The notes: generated by a model from the sequence alone, not told the origin. Shown: positions 17,163 through 25,441, numbered from the stretch's first letter. The stretch: DNA of 34,057 nt from Deltaproteobacteria bacterium (GCA_011042225.1 DQXT01000139.1:1-34057); one strand, 5' to 3'. Made by a program: numbers and translations.

Positions 17163-18554
17163 AATGAAAAGAGAAATTTGGACTCTCGAGTGAACAAAAA
17201 AAGACTTTTAGTCATTGAAGACGAGATTTCCGTGGCCAAGCAGCTTCAGTGGGGTCTTGGAAAGGAATATGAAATAACCATTGTCTCTGAAGCTGAAGAG
17301 GCCAGACCACTGCTGGCCTCCGACGCCTTTCCGTTAGTGACCCTGGACCTTGGCCTGCCACCTTACCCTGACACCCCTCAGCAGGGTTTTAAGCTCCTGG
17401 AAGAGATATCTTCTCTTGCCCCTTATACAAAGGTGATTGTCATCACGGGCAATGCCGAAGAGGAAAATGCAGTCCAGGCCATTGCCCTTGGTGCGGCCGA
17501 TTTCTGTACTAAACCCATCGATTTGAATATATTAAAGATTATTCTTTCCCGCACTTTCAGAATATATGAGCTGGAAGAGGCCAACCGCCGGCTGCAACAG
17601 CAAACCAGTCAAGGCGGTTCTTTCTGCGGCATGCTCGCTGTTTCCCCTGGCATGGGCAAATTGTTTGAGCGCATCAGGCAGGTAAGTGAAACCGATTACC
17701 CGGTCCTCATAGCCGGAGATAGCGGTACCGGCAAGGAGATGGCAGCCCGGGCAATCCATAGCCTGAGCCAAAGGGCCCAGAGGCCTTTGGTGATCATTAA
17801 CTGTGGGGCGATCCCTGAAAACCTTCTTGAAAGTGAGCTTTTCGGCCACGAAAAGGGTGCATTTACCGGGGCGGCAGGTCGCAAAATCGGCAAATTTGAG
17901 CAGGCTGACCATGGGACTATATTTCTCGACGAAATTGGTGAACTGCCCCTTGCCCTCCAAGTTAAAATATTGCGGTTTCTCCAGGAGCATACTGTCGAAC
18001 GGCTGGGCGGGACAAAGATAATTACATTGGATGCCCGCATCATTGCAGCCACCAATACCAATCTGAAGGATGCAGTCAAGCAGGGCAGGTTTCGTGAAGA
18101 CCTTTTTCACCGCCTAAATGTCGTACCGTTAAAGATCCCCAGTCTAAAAGAGCGATCTGAAGATATCTTGCTGCTGGCCCATCATTTTCTTCAGGAAGAG
18201 ACCCATAAGCTGCAGCGGGGGCAGGTGATACTTTCGCCAGCAGCTATTGCCGCCCTTACTGCATATACCTGGCCCGGCAATGTCAGAGAGCTTCAAAACC
18301 GCATCTGCAGGGCACTGAGCACTAATACAGGCCGGGTCATTGATCCCACAGACCTGGGGCTGGAAGACGCTACTTTAGAGTATGAGGAACAAAAACTGCC
18401 CACCCTGAAAGCATCCCGGGAGACCGCGGAGATAAATACCATACGCCGGGCTCTGGCAATCACCGGCAACAACATCAGCCAGGCAGCCAGGCTCCTTGAT
18501 ACCAGCCGGCCCACTTTGCATGACCTGGTTAAAAAACACGGAATAGGTGTATAA
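17157..18554 (+). CDS. prsR: PEP-CTERM-system sigma54-dependent response regulator (PrsR-like)
   Basis: NtrC-type activator. A receiver domain (phosphoacceptor Asp at about residue 64, in TLDLGLPP; Lys in CTKPIDLNILK) is joined to a AAA+ domain with Walker A GDSGTGKE (187-194), the sigma54-contact motif GAFTGA (234-239), Walker B IFLDEIGELP, and a C-terminal Fis-type helix-turn-helix (about 430-463). DLGLPP, ITGN, KPIDLNILK and RIYELEEANRRLQ are the pattern I know from the PEP-CTERM regulator PrsR, distinct from ordinary NtrC. The start is uncertain: the ATG at 17157 lies in a repeat and has no Shine-Dalgarno; the GTG at 17190 (VNKKRLLVIEDE) fits the domain boundary better. No PrsK kinase gene is adjacent. 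It converges on a PEP-CTERM gene across a shared terminator. Confidence 0.88.
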   Translation: MTNEKRNLDSRVNKKRLLVIEDEISVAKQLQWGLGKEYEITIVSEAEEARPLLASDAFPLVTLDLGLPPYPDTPQQGFKLLEEISSLAPYTKVIVITGNAEEENAVQAIALGAADFCTKPIDLNILKIILSRTFRIYELEEANRRLQQQTSQGGSFCGMLAVSPGMGKLFERIRQVSETDYPVLIAGDSGTGKEMAARAIHSLSQRAQRPLVIINCGAIPENLLESELFGHEKGAFTGAAGRKIGKFEQADHGTIFLDEIGELPLALQVKILRFLQEHTVERLGGTKIITLDARIIAATNTNLKDAVKQGRFREDLFHRLNVVPLKIPSLKERSEDILLLAHHFLQEETHKLQRGQVILSPAAIAALTAYTWPGNVRELQNRICRALSTNTGRVIDPTDLGLEDATLEYEEQKLPTLKASRETAEINTIRRALAITGNNISQAARLLDTSRPTLHDLVKKHGIGV

Positions 18555-18643
18555 ATACAGGCATTTCTATTTTGGACACGGATGACACGGATGGATAAGG
18601 ATCTGGCACTGGGATCAGGTGCTGGTGAAAGAGTAAAGAGGGC

Positions 18644-18678
18644 AAAAAAGGCCCCCGTCGTGGACAGGGGCCTTTTTT
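18644..18678. terminator. Strong bidirectional rho-independent terminator
   Basis: A 12-base-pair stem AAAAAAGGCCCC / GGGGCCTTTTTT with an 11-base loop. T-runs on both strands let it serve both the regulator gene (+) and the converging PEP-CTERM gene (-). Confidence 0.92.
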
Positions 18679-18709
18679 ATCAGGTGAATTAGTACAGCGG
18701 TTATGTTTA

Positions 18710-19315
18710 TTAGGCCTTTTTGTTCAGTCTTTTGCGGCCAAAGACGATCATCCCTAATAGACCTGTACCTACGAGCAATACAGTACCAGGTTCGGGGACA
18801 GGGGCAGCAGCAGTAACAGTAGCTGAAACAGTAGTTCTGTCACCAACACCTATTAATGATAAGTCTTCAAAATCTACATAGAAATAGTTACCGTCGGATA
18901 AAGACATTGTCTGAGGCATATCTCCCCAAGTTAAACAGCCCCCTGAAATAACGCCAAAGATGGTAAACCAATTTCCATTACCTGTACCAGTTATTTCCGA
19001 TCCAGCGGGTTGGTCAAATGCTAATGTTGCTTCAATGTTCGCTGTACCCCAGCCAAGGAATCCATCCACTATGATGTCAAAAAAATCAAATGTGTAGCTT
19101 TCGCCATAATCTAGAGAGAATTCTACGTCCTCCAAATTCTCTGAGAGAATGGCTGATATCCCAGTACATCCTGTCGTGCTTATGTTATCCAGTTCTACTG
19201 AAGAATAGGGTTCTCCGGCTAGGTTAAAATCGATCGGGATAGCTCCTGCAGTCGCAACCAACGTAAAAACTAGCGCACTTGCAAATAAAAACACCCTGAG
19301 CTTTTTCATTCTCAT
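18710..19315 (-). CDS. PEP-CTERM sorting domain-containing secreted protein
   Basis: A 201-residue exported protein. A signal peptide is clear (MKKLRVFLFASALVFTLVATAGA), and the C-terminus has the full exosortase sorting signal: VPEPG, a hydrophobic stretch (TVLLVGTGLLGMIVFG), then RKRLNKK. In PEP-CTERM systems such proteins are cut by exosortase and delivered to the surface or matrix, often with exopolysaccharide. The mature part (about 150 residues) is acidic and Gly/Ser/Thr-rich, with two Cys residues (in TTGCTG and SGGCLTW) that could pair; I do not recognise the fold. Two starts are possible, 19315 or 19309. A sigma54 promoter and repeated motifs lie upstream and the likely activator gene lies downstream. 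No exosortase gene is in the window. Confidence 0.92.
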   Translation of the reverse strand: MRMKKLRVFLFASALVFTLVATAGAIPIDFNLAGEPYSSVELDNISTTGCTGISAILSENLEDVEFSLDYGESYTFDFFDIIVDGFLGWGTANIEATLAFDQPAGSEITGTGNGNWFTIFGVISGGCLTWGDMPQTMSLSDGNYFYVDFEDLSLIGVGDRTTVSATVTAAAPVPEPGTVLLVGTGLLGMIVFGRKRLNKKA

Positions 19316-19371
19316 TCGATAACCCCCATTTTACATCGATATCCGAATTTCAATTTTATACAATTATAGAC

Positions 19372-19387
19372 AGCAATAATAATGCCA
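19372..19387 (-). promoter_or_regulatory. Sigma54 (-24/-12) promoter of the PEP-CTERM gene
   Basis: On the minus strand: TGGCATTATTATTGCT, with GG and GC exactly ten bases apart as sigma54 requires. Transcription would start near 19361, about 45 bases before the start codon. Confidence 0.8.
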
Positions 19388-19450
19388 TATCTCTAACTAC
19401 TTGATTTATAAAGTATTTATGGATATTACGACTTTTATAGATTCAAGCAG

Positions 19451-19467
19451 TGTAAAGAAATCCGACA
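19451..19467 (+). promoter_or_regulatory. Putative activator-binding motif, copy 1
   Basis: TGTAAAGAAATCCGACA. About 90 bases upstream of the predicted sigma54 start site of the PEP-CTERM gene, the usual place for an enhancer site of an NtrC-type activator. Confidence 0.6.
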
Positions 19468-19475
19468 GTATTTTA

Positions 19476-19493
19476 TGATAAGAAATCCGATAG
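19476..19493 (+). promoter_or_regulatory. Putative activator-binding motif, copy 2
   Basis: TGATAAGAAATCCGATAG, same orientation as copy 1 and 25 bases further on. It shares the AAGAAATCCGA core. Confidence 0.55.
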
Positions 19494-19594
19494 CTTTAGC
19501 CCATCAGACCATCTAATATATTGTAAATATAAATAAAAAAGGAAAAATTTCGAAAAGAGACTTAAAATATTATTTAAAATTTTGCTAAAAATGG

Positions 19595-19611
19595 TGTCGG
19601 AATTCTTTACA
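19595..19611 (-). promoter_or_regulatory. Putative activator-binding motif, copy 3 (inverted)
   Basis: Read on the minus strand: TGTAAAGAATTCCGACA, differing from copy 1 at one of 17 positions. It lies about 235-250 bases upstream of the predicted start site. Confidence 0.6.
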
Positions 19612-19834
19612 ATTTTTTAAAAATCAGCCGTTAATGATTGGCTTCAGGGCACAAAGCAGCAGAAAAAGTTGAATTTTTATTATAATGAAATCAGAAGGTT
19701 AGCGCTACACGATCATTGGGTGTTAAAATTTTCGACACCGGTCCGATATGCCTTCGGCGGGCATGGTACGCGGTTTCTGACCGTGTTTTTTTGAAAAAAT
19801 GAAAAGACCGCGGACGAATTTAAAGGATCTCTAC

Positions 19835-19875
19835 ACGGATTTCACGGATCAGACAGTGCAACAAGTGAAATCCGT
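19835..19875. repeat. 11-base-pair perfect hairpin downstream of the porin gene
   Basis: ACGGATTTCAC (19835-19845) and GTGAAATCCGT (19865-19875) with a 19-base loop. It is preceded by CACGGAT repeats like those at 18578-18594. No T-run follows on either strand, so it is not a standard terminator; it could protect the 3' end of the porin mRNA or be a dispersed repeat. Confidence 0.55.
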
Positions 19876-19996
19876 ATCCCCAAAAATCTCCGGACTATTC
19901 AAGCCCGAGGCAACTGCAATCTCGTAACTGCAATAAGTAAGGTACCGAGACCAACTTCGCCGGGCCTGTATTGTTCACCAGGCATTTTATTTGTTG

Positions 19997-21313
19997 CTAG
20001 AACAGGACCTGGAAATGCGTAACAAGGATATCATTGTCAACGTCCTTGCCGTGTATCTCTTCTCTGAATGAGTAGTTGAGCTGCCACTTGATATCCTGAC
20101 CGTGAATGAACCAGTTGTATCCAATGGTATACCAGCGGCTGTCCAAGGTATTATCAACATCCACATTCGGATCAAACTCATCATATCGCGCAGTGAGCTG
20201 GAAATTGTCCGTGAGGTCTACCTGTGCCTGTATGCCGTATCCGTATTGCCGTTTGGATTTGTTGCCGTCTTGCGTTATATATTCAAACTGCAGGTGCACA
20301 GGCTTCCAGTCGAATGCGCAGTTAAAATCCCAGAGCTGCAAATTATTGGCAACCTTGTGGTGAGCTATGGGATATGCATAGTAGCCGTCAATCTCTTCCG
20401 CTCGGCCAAGTACCGTGGTTTCATAATCATAGCCGGTCTGATCGTAGGCATAGCTTGTGCCTAAAATAAAATGTGGTGACGGCCGCCAGAGGAACATGCC
20501 GGAAACCATGAAATTTTCGTTGTCGTTACGCATACGATTGAAGGAGTTGCCGTTGTATAGACCGACTGCGTAAAAGAACGGCGCGTCATGGATTTTTGCC
20601 CCCTGTGTTCGTCCGTCCCATTCACCCCTTCTGGGTGACTCCAGGCTGATCCCGATTTCACGCTTTCGGGCGAGCTTGTCGATCACAAGAGGGCGTTCAC
20701 ATAGCGGAAGTTTCGGTCCGGCCGTAGTATATGACGGTGAGAAACGCGACTTAAACTGCCCAACCCTTACGTTGATAAAAGGATGCGCCTTATAGACAAA
20801 ATATGCGTCCTGGAGTTTTACGCCAATATCCTGTTTTTTGAGTTCATAATCCGGCGTTGCAGGATCCAGCCTGTCTTCATTGTGATCGCCGTCCACGCTG
20901 AGCTGTACATGGTATTTCCACCGATCATAAACGTCGCCGTACCAGCGGAGACGAACACGGCGCATAGAAAACCCGTCGAATTCAGAGTCATCAAATGCAT
21001 TTTGATGGATTACTTTATCTAAATCGCCATTTTCAATATGTGTGTATCGTGCCTGTACACGTCCCTTAAAGTTCGAAGTCATGGGTTTACGGACGCTTTT
21101 TACCGCAAATTCTTTTTCGTCCGCAGGCGGCGCTTGCTCTTTCTCGATTTCCTTAATGCGTCCCTGTCTTATTTTAATAATATCATCCTCAGTAACTATC
21201 CCTTTTTCAATAAGCACTTGAAGCAACTCCTCGGCCGTCAATTCGGCAAGGCAGTTACCAACAGTGCCGAACAAAAAAGACACCAAAAAAACAGCACAAT
21301 ACAATTTTTTCAT
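19997..21313 (-). CDS. Phosphate-selective porin O/P family outer-membrane protein
   Basis: A 438-residue beta-barrel porin. The signal peptide is MKKLYCAVFLVSFLFGTVGNCLA. A short mature N-terminal segment (LTAEELLQVLIEKGIVTEDD, then a charged, coiled-coil-like stretch) precedes the barrel from about residue 75, with typical alternating strands (GRVQARYTHI, RMRRVRLRWYGD-like girdles, QLQDAY-type turns) and a C-terminus ending in an aromatic residue (FQVLF), the outer-membrane assembly signal. The overall pattern is that of OprO/OprP-like proteins of Gram-negative anaerobes; phosphate selectivity cannot be read from the sequence. The ATG overlaps the stop of the upstream Cys-rich gene (ATGA at 21313-21310), so the two are coupled. 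Confidence 0.87.
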   Translation of the reverse strand: MKKLYCAVFLVSFLFGTVGNCLAELTAEELLQVLIEKGIVTEDDIIKIRQGRIKEIEKEQAPPADEKEFAVKSVRKPMTSNFKGRVQARYTHIENGDLDKVIHQNAFDDSEFDGFSMRRVRLRWYGDVYDRWKYHVQLSVDGDHNEDRLDPATPDYELKKQDIGVKLQDAYFVYKAHPFINVRVGQFKSRFSPSYTTAGPKLPLCERPLVIDKLARKREIGISLESPRRGEWDGRTQGAKIHDAPFFYAVGLYNGNSFNRMRNDNENFMVSGMFLWRPSPHFILGTSYAYDQTGYDYETTVLGRAEEIDGYYAYPIAHHKVANNLQLWDFNCAFDWKPVHLQFEYITQDGNKSKRQYGYGIQAQVDLTDNFQLTARYDEFDPNVDVDNTLDSRWYTIGYNWFIHGQDIKWQLNYSFREEIHGKDVDNDILVTHFQVLF

Positions 21314-21738
21314 GCGATTATTCTCTCTTTGTTTTCAGGCCCCCGTAGTCCGTTATATGAGGTCAGACATGGCGGGAAGGGATAAATCCGGTCCGGGGGA
21401 TTCATCAAGTCCCTCTTGACTGATTTTGCAGAGCACAGGATGTCCTGTTTGTCATCTTTTGCCGAGGAATGACTCGGTTTGGTGTGAAAACTGTTTTGCG
21501 AGGTATCCAGTATAGGTTGGACATTTTTTCTCTTGAATTGTTTACATATACTGCCAGGTAAAAGGAATAAATCATGATAGCTACATATACCTGCATCACC
21601 TCTGGATGATGAATAGAAAGAAGATAGTATAAGAATGCCTGGGAATAATGATTCCAGTTTTTTTGGATCATTATTGAAAAACTCGCAATCATTACAAGTT
21701 ATTGTCTTGTTAGACCTTTTCTTTGATAATTTAAACAT
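21310..21738 (-). CDS. Small Cys-rich protein of unknown function, coupled to the porin gene
   Basis: A 142-residue soluble protein with no signal peptide. The first half has a four-Cys pattern: TCNDCEFF near the N-terminus, then GICSYHDLFLLPGSICKQF around residues 51-69, suitable for a zinc or iron-sulfur site. The second half is basic, Ser- and Pro-rich and looks disordered; it may be a recent extension. Evidence that it is real: its TGA overlaps the porin ATG in an ATGA, it has the porin's orientation, and its Cys motifs are well ordered. It is divergent from the radical SAM gene with about 100 bases between their starts. I do not recognise a named family. Confidence 0.6.
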   Translation of the reverse strand: MFKLSKKRSNKTITCNDCEFFNNDPKKLESLFPGILILSSFYSSSRGDAGICSYHDLFLLPGSICKQFKRKNVQPILDTSQNSFHTKPSHSSAKDDKQDILCSAKSVKRDLMNPPDRIYPFPPCLTSYNGLRGPENKERIIA

Positions 21739-21767
21739 ATTTAACTTATTATCAATTAATGTATTAA

Positions 21768-21795
21768 TTTTGCAAGAAAAATATATTATTTTAGA
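21768..21795 (+). promoter_or_regulatory. Possible sigma70 promoter of the radical SAM gene
   Basis: TTGCAA is followed after about 16 bases by TAGATA, about 55 bases before the preferred start codon, in a very AT-rich divergent gap. Weak evidence. Confidence 0.3.
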
Positions 21796-21846
21796 TAAAA
21801 GTCAATATATTGTGTGATATTATTACGATTTCGGAGGCAAAACGCT

Positions 21847-22983
21847 TTGATCAAATCGGCCCGAAAATATATAGAAGATTTTAAACAGATAAAAAGGCCC
21901 TTTTGGGCCTTTCAGATTGAGCCTACATCACGATGTCGGCTACGATGTATCATGTGTCCCAGGACGTGCTTTTCAAAAGAGTGGAAATCGAGAGATATGT
22001 CCATTTCAAGTTACATGAAAATCAGCAGGCACTTTCAAAAAGTAAGGCATATACACCTCCAGGGCTGGGGCGAACCACTTCTTCACCCTAAATTGTTTGA
22101 AATGGTGAAGATTGCCAAGTCTTCCGGTTGCAAAGTGAGCATTACAACAAGCGGGCAGACCTTTAACAGCGATAACTTAGAGAGACTTGTCGCAGAACGA
22201 GTTGATATTATAACTATTTCTATTGCAGGTGCGTCGCAGGAAACTCATGAATCTATCAGGACCGGATCAGATTTAGATGCCATATTTAAAAATGTAAAGT
22301 GGTTAGGTAATTACAAAAAGAAAATAAGGTCTGAAATTCCCAGGATACATTTTTCATACTTAATGACAAAGACTAATCTTGGTGAATTGCCTGAATTCCT
22401 TGGTATCGCAAAGGGCATTGGTGTACAGGAGGTAGCGGCCACAAATCTGGATTATACCCCTGCCCTGCTTCAAGATGAATTGAAAATATTTTTCGACAAG
22501 AAGATCAGTACACTTCAAAGGTATATAAAAAAGATAGAGAAAACCGCAGCCGGGCTTAAACTTCCCCTACGCATATATCCTCTGGTTATGGAGGAAGAGG
22601 TTGTCTGTGAACTGGATCCGCTTCACATCCTTTTTATTGCGAGCGATGGTAAGGTATCACCCTGTGTTTATCTTAAATTGCCCATTGATGGTATGATCCC
22701 AAGAATCTTTTGCGGCAGCGTGATTAAAGTGCCTCAATTATCTTTCGGGGACATCAACAGCCAGGACCTTATTGAAATATGGGATAAGAGAGAATATAGA
22801 GAATTCAGGGAAAATTATGTCAGGAGGACTGAAGCACTTTCAGAGGCGTATAAAGATATAGATTTGAATCTCTTCGGCACTATGGGTAAAATGAAAAAGG
22901 CCGAGAGAGAAATGCAAAAGGCCTTGAAGGTCTTTCCTCTCCCTTCTTTTTGCAGGACATGTTATAAGGCATATGGTATTTAA
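21847..22983 (+). CDS. Radical SAM protein with SPASM-like C-terminus
   Basis: Iron-sulfur enzyme that cleaves S-adenosylmethionine to start radical chemistry. The N-terminal motif IEPTSRCRLRCIMCPR has the C-x3-C-x2-C cluster ligands, followed by HLQGWGEPLLHP (the GGE-like strand), a TTSGQ strand and SIAGASQETHESIR. The C-terminal region has further Cys residues (VVCELD, GKVSPCVYLK, FCGSV and the end FCRTCYKAYG) in a SPASM-like arrangement that would bind auxiliary clusters. The frame is open from a GTG at 21814; GGAGG at 21833-21837 fits the TTG at 21847, giving 378 residues. The substrate is unknown. A secreted subtilase gene follows 120 bases downstream; no precursor peptide is visible. 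Confidence 0.85.
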   Translation: MIKSARKYIEDFKQIKRPFWAFQIEPTSRCRLRCIMCPRTCFSKEWKSRDMSISSYMKISRHFQKVRHIHLQGWGEPLLHPKLFEMVKIAKSSGCKVSITTSGQTFNSDNLERLVAERVDIITISIAGASQETHESIRTGSDLDAIFKNVKWLGNYKKKIRSEIPRIHFSYLMTKTNLGELPEFLGIAKGIGVQEVAATNLDYTPALLQDELKIFFDKKISTLQRYIKKIEKTAAGLKLPLRIYPLVMEEEVVCELDPLHILFIASDGKVSPCVYLKLPIDGMIPRIFCGSVIKVPQLSFGDINSQDLIEIWDKREYREFRENYVRRTEALSEAYKDIDLNLFGTMGKMKKAEREMQKALKVFPLPSFCRTCYKAYGI

Positions 22984-23106
22984 CCCGCACCTTAGTAGAA
23001 ATTTCTATGTATATAATACAGCATGAGATGCACAATATTTTTGCTTTAGAGTAAGCAGGGATTGCTTGGGGTTAAGATTTAAACCTTTTTAGAGATAGGA
23101 TGAAAG

Positions 23107-24963
23107 ATGATATTTGCTTCGAATTTTCTTAAAAAATGTTTTATTTTTTTTGTTATATCATGTTTGACTGTAACGTCCGAGTTGTCTGCAGGTGAAGGTA
23201 AATCATATATAGAGGGAGAAGTGCTGATCCAGCTGAGACAACAGGATTATGCAGTAACAGACAGGCGAACCCGTATTCTTAAGGCATTGGATGTCGATGT
23301 CATCAAGAATTTGAGAGACAACGTTTACTTAGTCAGGCCGGCAAAAGATGAATCGGCAGTCAGTGCAGCAAGGCGGCTTGGTAAATATCCGGATATAGAG
23401 TTCGCTGAGCCGAACTACAAACGGTATATTAAGTCAGTGACTCCGAATGACCCTCTTTTCTATTCACAGTGGGCCCTTGAGAACATCCAAAGTGGAGATG
23501 CATGGGAAATACAAAAGGGTGATGCGGGAATTATAGTTGCTCTTCCCGATACAGGGATTGATTATACACATAAGGATCTCAAAAATAATCTCTGGAAAAA
23601 CGGCGGGGAAGACTGGAGTGCCTCTGGTCCAGGATATAACGGCATAGACGATGATGGGGATGGATATATAGACAACTATTTTGGAATCAACAGCATCACA
23701 GGTAGTGGAGATCCCATGGACGATGAAGGCCATGGGACTCATATCGCCGGGATCATCGGCGGTGAAGGCGATAATTCCATAGGAATAAGCGGTGTTAACT
23801 GGCGCGTGTCATTAATGGGCGTCAAGTTTATCAGGGCTGTTGATGGAAGTGGAAGCATAGCCGACGAGATCGAGGCTATTCAGTTTGCAACAAGCAACGG
23901 GGCAAAGGTGGTTAATATGAGTTTTTCTGGAAATTATTTTTCAGAAATTGAAAGATATGCCATTGAGAACGCAAGAAATGTGCTATTTATTGCGGCGGCA
24001 GGCAACGAAATAATGAATAACGATTATATGCCCAATTATCCTGCCGACTATAAACTTCCTAATATTATATCCGTTGCCGCATCGAACCAGTCTGACGAGC
24101 TGGCTTTTTTTTCAAATCAAGGCAGCAATACTATCAGTGTGGCGGCACCCGGTGTCAATATCCTTAGTACGGTTCCAGGTGATGACTATTGCTCTCTTAG
24201 TGGAACTTCCATGGCCACTGGCTATGTGACCGGCTTGGCAGCCCTTGTATTGGCAAAAAGTCCATATAGCTCTGTGGCGGACTTGAAGGATAGAATTCTG
24301 AGGACAGTCGATACCAACGCCGATCTACAGGATAAAATTTTGACAGGCGGCCGTATAAACGCCTACAGGGCACTTACAGAATCAATAACAGGACCGTATA
24401 TATACAATATCTCTCCCGACAGGGGCCCGACAGGTTCTGAGGTCTCCATTCAAGGAACATGCTTTGGAGGAACTGCCGGGCATGTCATTTTTGAGGCTGA
24501 TCTTGAAGCCGCTATAATTTCCTGGACGAATGAGAAGATTGTATGCCTTGTTCCGGAAGGGGCCGCAACAGGGTCCATTTATGTTGAGACCTCAGGCGGT
24601 TTAACAAGCAATGGGCTGAATTTTGAGGTAACCTTCTATCCCGCAATGGGAAGGATCGCCTTTCCTTACATAAATGTCGAATCAGGCCGGAGTTCATTTA
24701 TCTTTCTCTCTAATCCCCTGGATTATTCTATAACTGTAGAGGCCTTTGCAGTGGGATCAAGTGGTGACAATACCTTAAAGTTTATGAGTATTGATCCCTT
24801 TGGAAAAATTATAATGGATATTAAGGGGTTCGGTATTTTAAATGAGCCTTTCTCCCTGGATTGCAGCTCAGAGGAATTGTTTGGGGCAGCTATTTTAACT
24901 ATCAAAGAAGATGTGGGCGAGGTAATGTTTTTGCCTCACTTGATTTTTAGGGGAATCCGCTGA
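23107..24963 (+). CDS. Secreted subtilisin-like serine protease (S8) with IPT/TIG domain
   Basis: A 618-residue exported protease. Signal peptide: residues 1 to about 28. A propeptide of about 80 residues follows (IEGEVLIQLRQQDY ... YPDIEFAEPNY), a typical S8 intramolecular chaperone. The catalytic triad is Asp148 (LPDTGID), His209 (EGHGTH) and Ser368 (GTSMATGYV), with the oxyanion Asn in AAAGNE; all are present, so the enzyme should be active. A calcium-type loop (DDDGDGYIDNY) lies between Asp and His. Residues about 429-510 form an IPT/TIG Ig-like domain (ISPDRGPTGSEVSIQG). The last 105 residues resemble the secreted protein encoded at 25521-25988. The lipoprotein gene follows after one base. 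Targets are unknown. Confidence 0.92.
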   Translation: MIFASNFLKKCFIFFVISCLTVTSELSAGEGKSYIEGEVLIQLRQQDYAVTDRRTRILKALDVDVIKNLRDNVYLVRPAKDESAVSAARRLGKYPDIEFAEPNYKRYIKSVTPNDPLFYSQWALENIQSGDAWEIQKGDAGIIVALPDTGIDYTHKDLKNNLWKNGGEDWSASGPGYNGIDDDGDGYIDNYFGINSITGSGDPMDDEGHGTHIAGIIGGEGDNSIGISGVNWRVSLMGVKFIRAVDGSGSIADEIEAIQFATSNGAKVVNMSFSGNYFSEIERYAIENARNVLFIAAAGNEIMNNDYMPNYPADYKLPNIISVAASNQSDELAFFSNQGSNTISVAAPGVNILSTVPGDDYCSLSGTSMATGYVTGLAALVLAKSPYSSVADLKDRILRTVDTNADLQDKILTGGRINAYRALTESITGPYIYNISPDRGPTGSEVSIQGTCFGGTAGHVIFEADLEAAIISWTNEKIVCLVPEGAATGSIYVETSGGLTSNGLNFEVTFYPAMGRIAFPYINVESGRSSFIFLSNPLDYSITVEAFAVGSSGDNTLKFMSIDPFGKIIMDIKGFGILNEPFSLDCSSEELFGAAILTIKEDVGEVMFLPHLIFRGIR

Positions 24964-24964
24964 T

Positions 24965-25441
24965 ATGAAAAGGGTTGTTGATTTTATAATAATAGCTATG
25001 ATAACTTCATTTGTAGCATTCGGTTGTGCTGCTAATTCTCCCATTGGATCCGTCAGGGATGAAGAGAGCATACTTAGAGAAAGGGTTAATCTCTTTTGGA
25101 AGGCAAAGACTGCCGGGGACTGGGATGAAGCAAAAACCTTTGTTGACCCTGATCTCAGGCGGGAACTTACTCCGTATTTCGAGCGTTTAAAGTCAAAACG
25201 TTCAAATGCCGAATATAAATCAGTCAATGTGGGAGAGATCGCTATAGAAGGTGAGACCGCCGTTGTACTGGTCGATGTGGCTGTCAAATTGATTCACCCC
25301 ATGTTGTTATCCCTGCCGGTACAGCAGAGGCAGATAGAAGAGTATTGGACAAGAAAGAAAGACACATGGTATGTGGTAATAAGAAAGCCGGATGTCTCTG
25401 AATTTTTTGAGAGATTCGGCCTGGAAGAAGAAAGGAGGTGA
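24965..25441 (+). CDS. Predicted lipoprotein, NTF2-like
   Basis: A 158-residue protein with an N-terminal hydrophobic segment ending in VAFGCAANS; the Cys is a plausible lipidation site although the lipobox is not classical. The mature part begins with an Arg/Glu-rich helix (ILRERVNLFWKAKTAGDWDEAKTFVDPDLR), then beta strands (VNVGEIAIEGETAVVLVDVAVKL, EYWTRKKDTWYVVIRK), the layout of NTF2-like/SnoaL-type small domains found in many lipoproteins of this group. Function unknown. It starts one base after the subtilase stop, so it is in the same operon. Confidence 0.75.
   Translation: MKRVVDFIIIAMITSFVAFGCAANSPIGSVRDEESILRERVNLFWKAKTAGDWDEAKTFVDPDLRRELTPYFERLKSKRSNAEYKSVNVGEIAIEGETAVVLVDVAVKLIHPMLLSLPVQQRQIEEYWTRKKDTWYVVIRKPDVSEFFERFGLEEERR

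Larger units (their letters stand above)
19316..19996. other. 680-base regulatory and repeat-rich stretch between the PEP-CTERM gene and the porin gene
   Basis: No gene is recognisable. From left to right it holds a sigma54 promoter (19372-19387, minus strand), three copies of a 17-18-base motif (19451-19611), GGTGT/ACACC and ATGCC/GGCAT hairpins (19718-19760), and an 11-base-pair hairpin (19835-19875). The left part is strongly AT-rich, the right part much less so. Confidence 0.7.
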
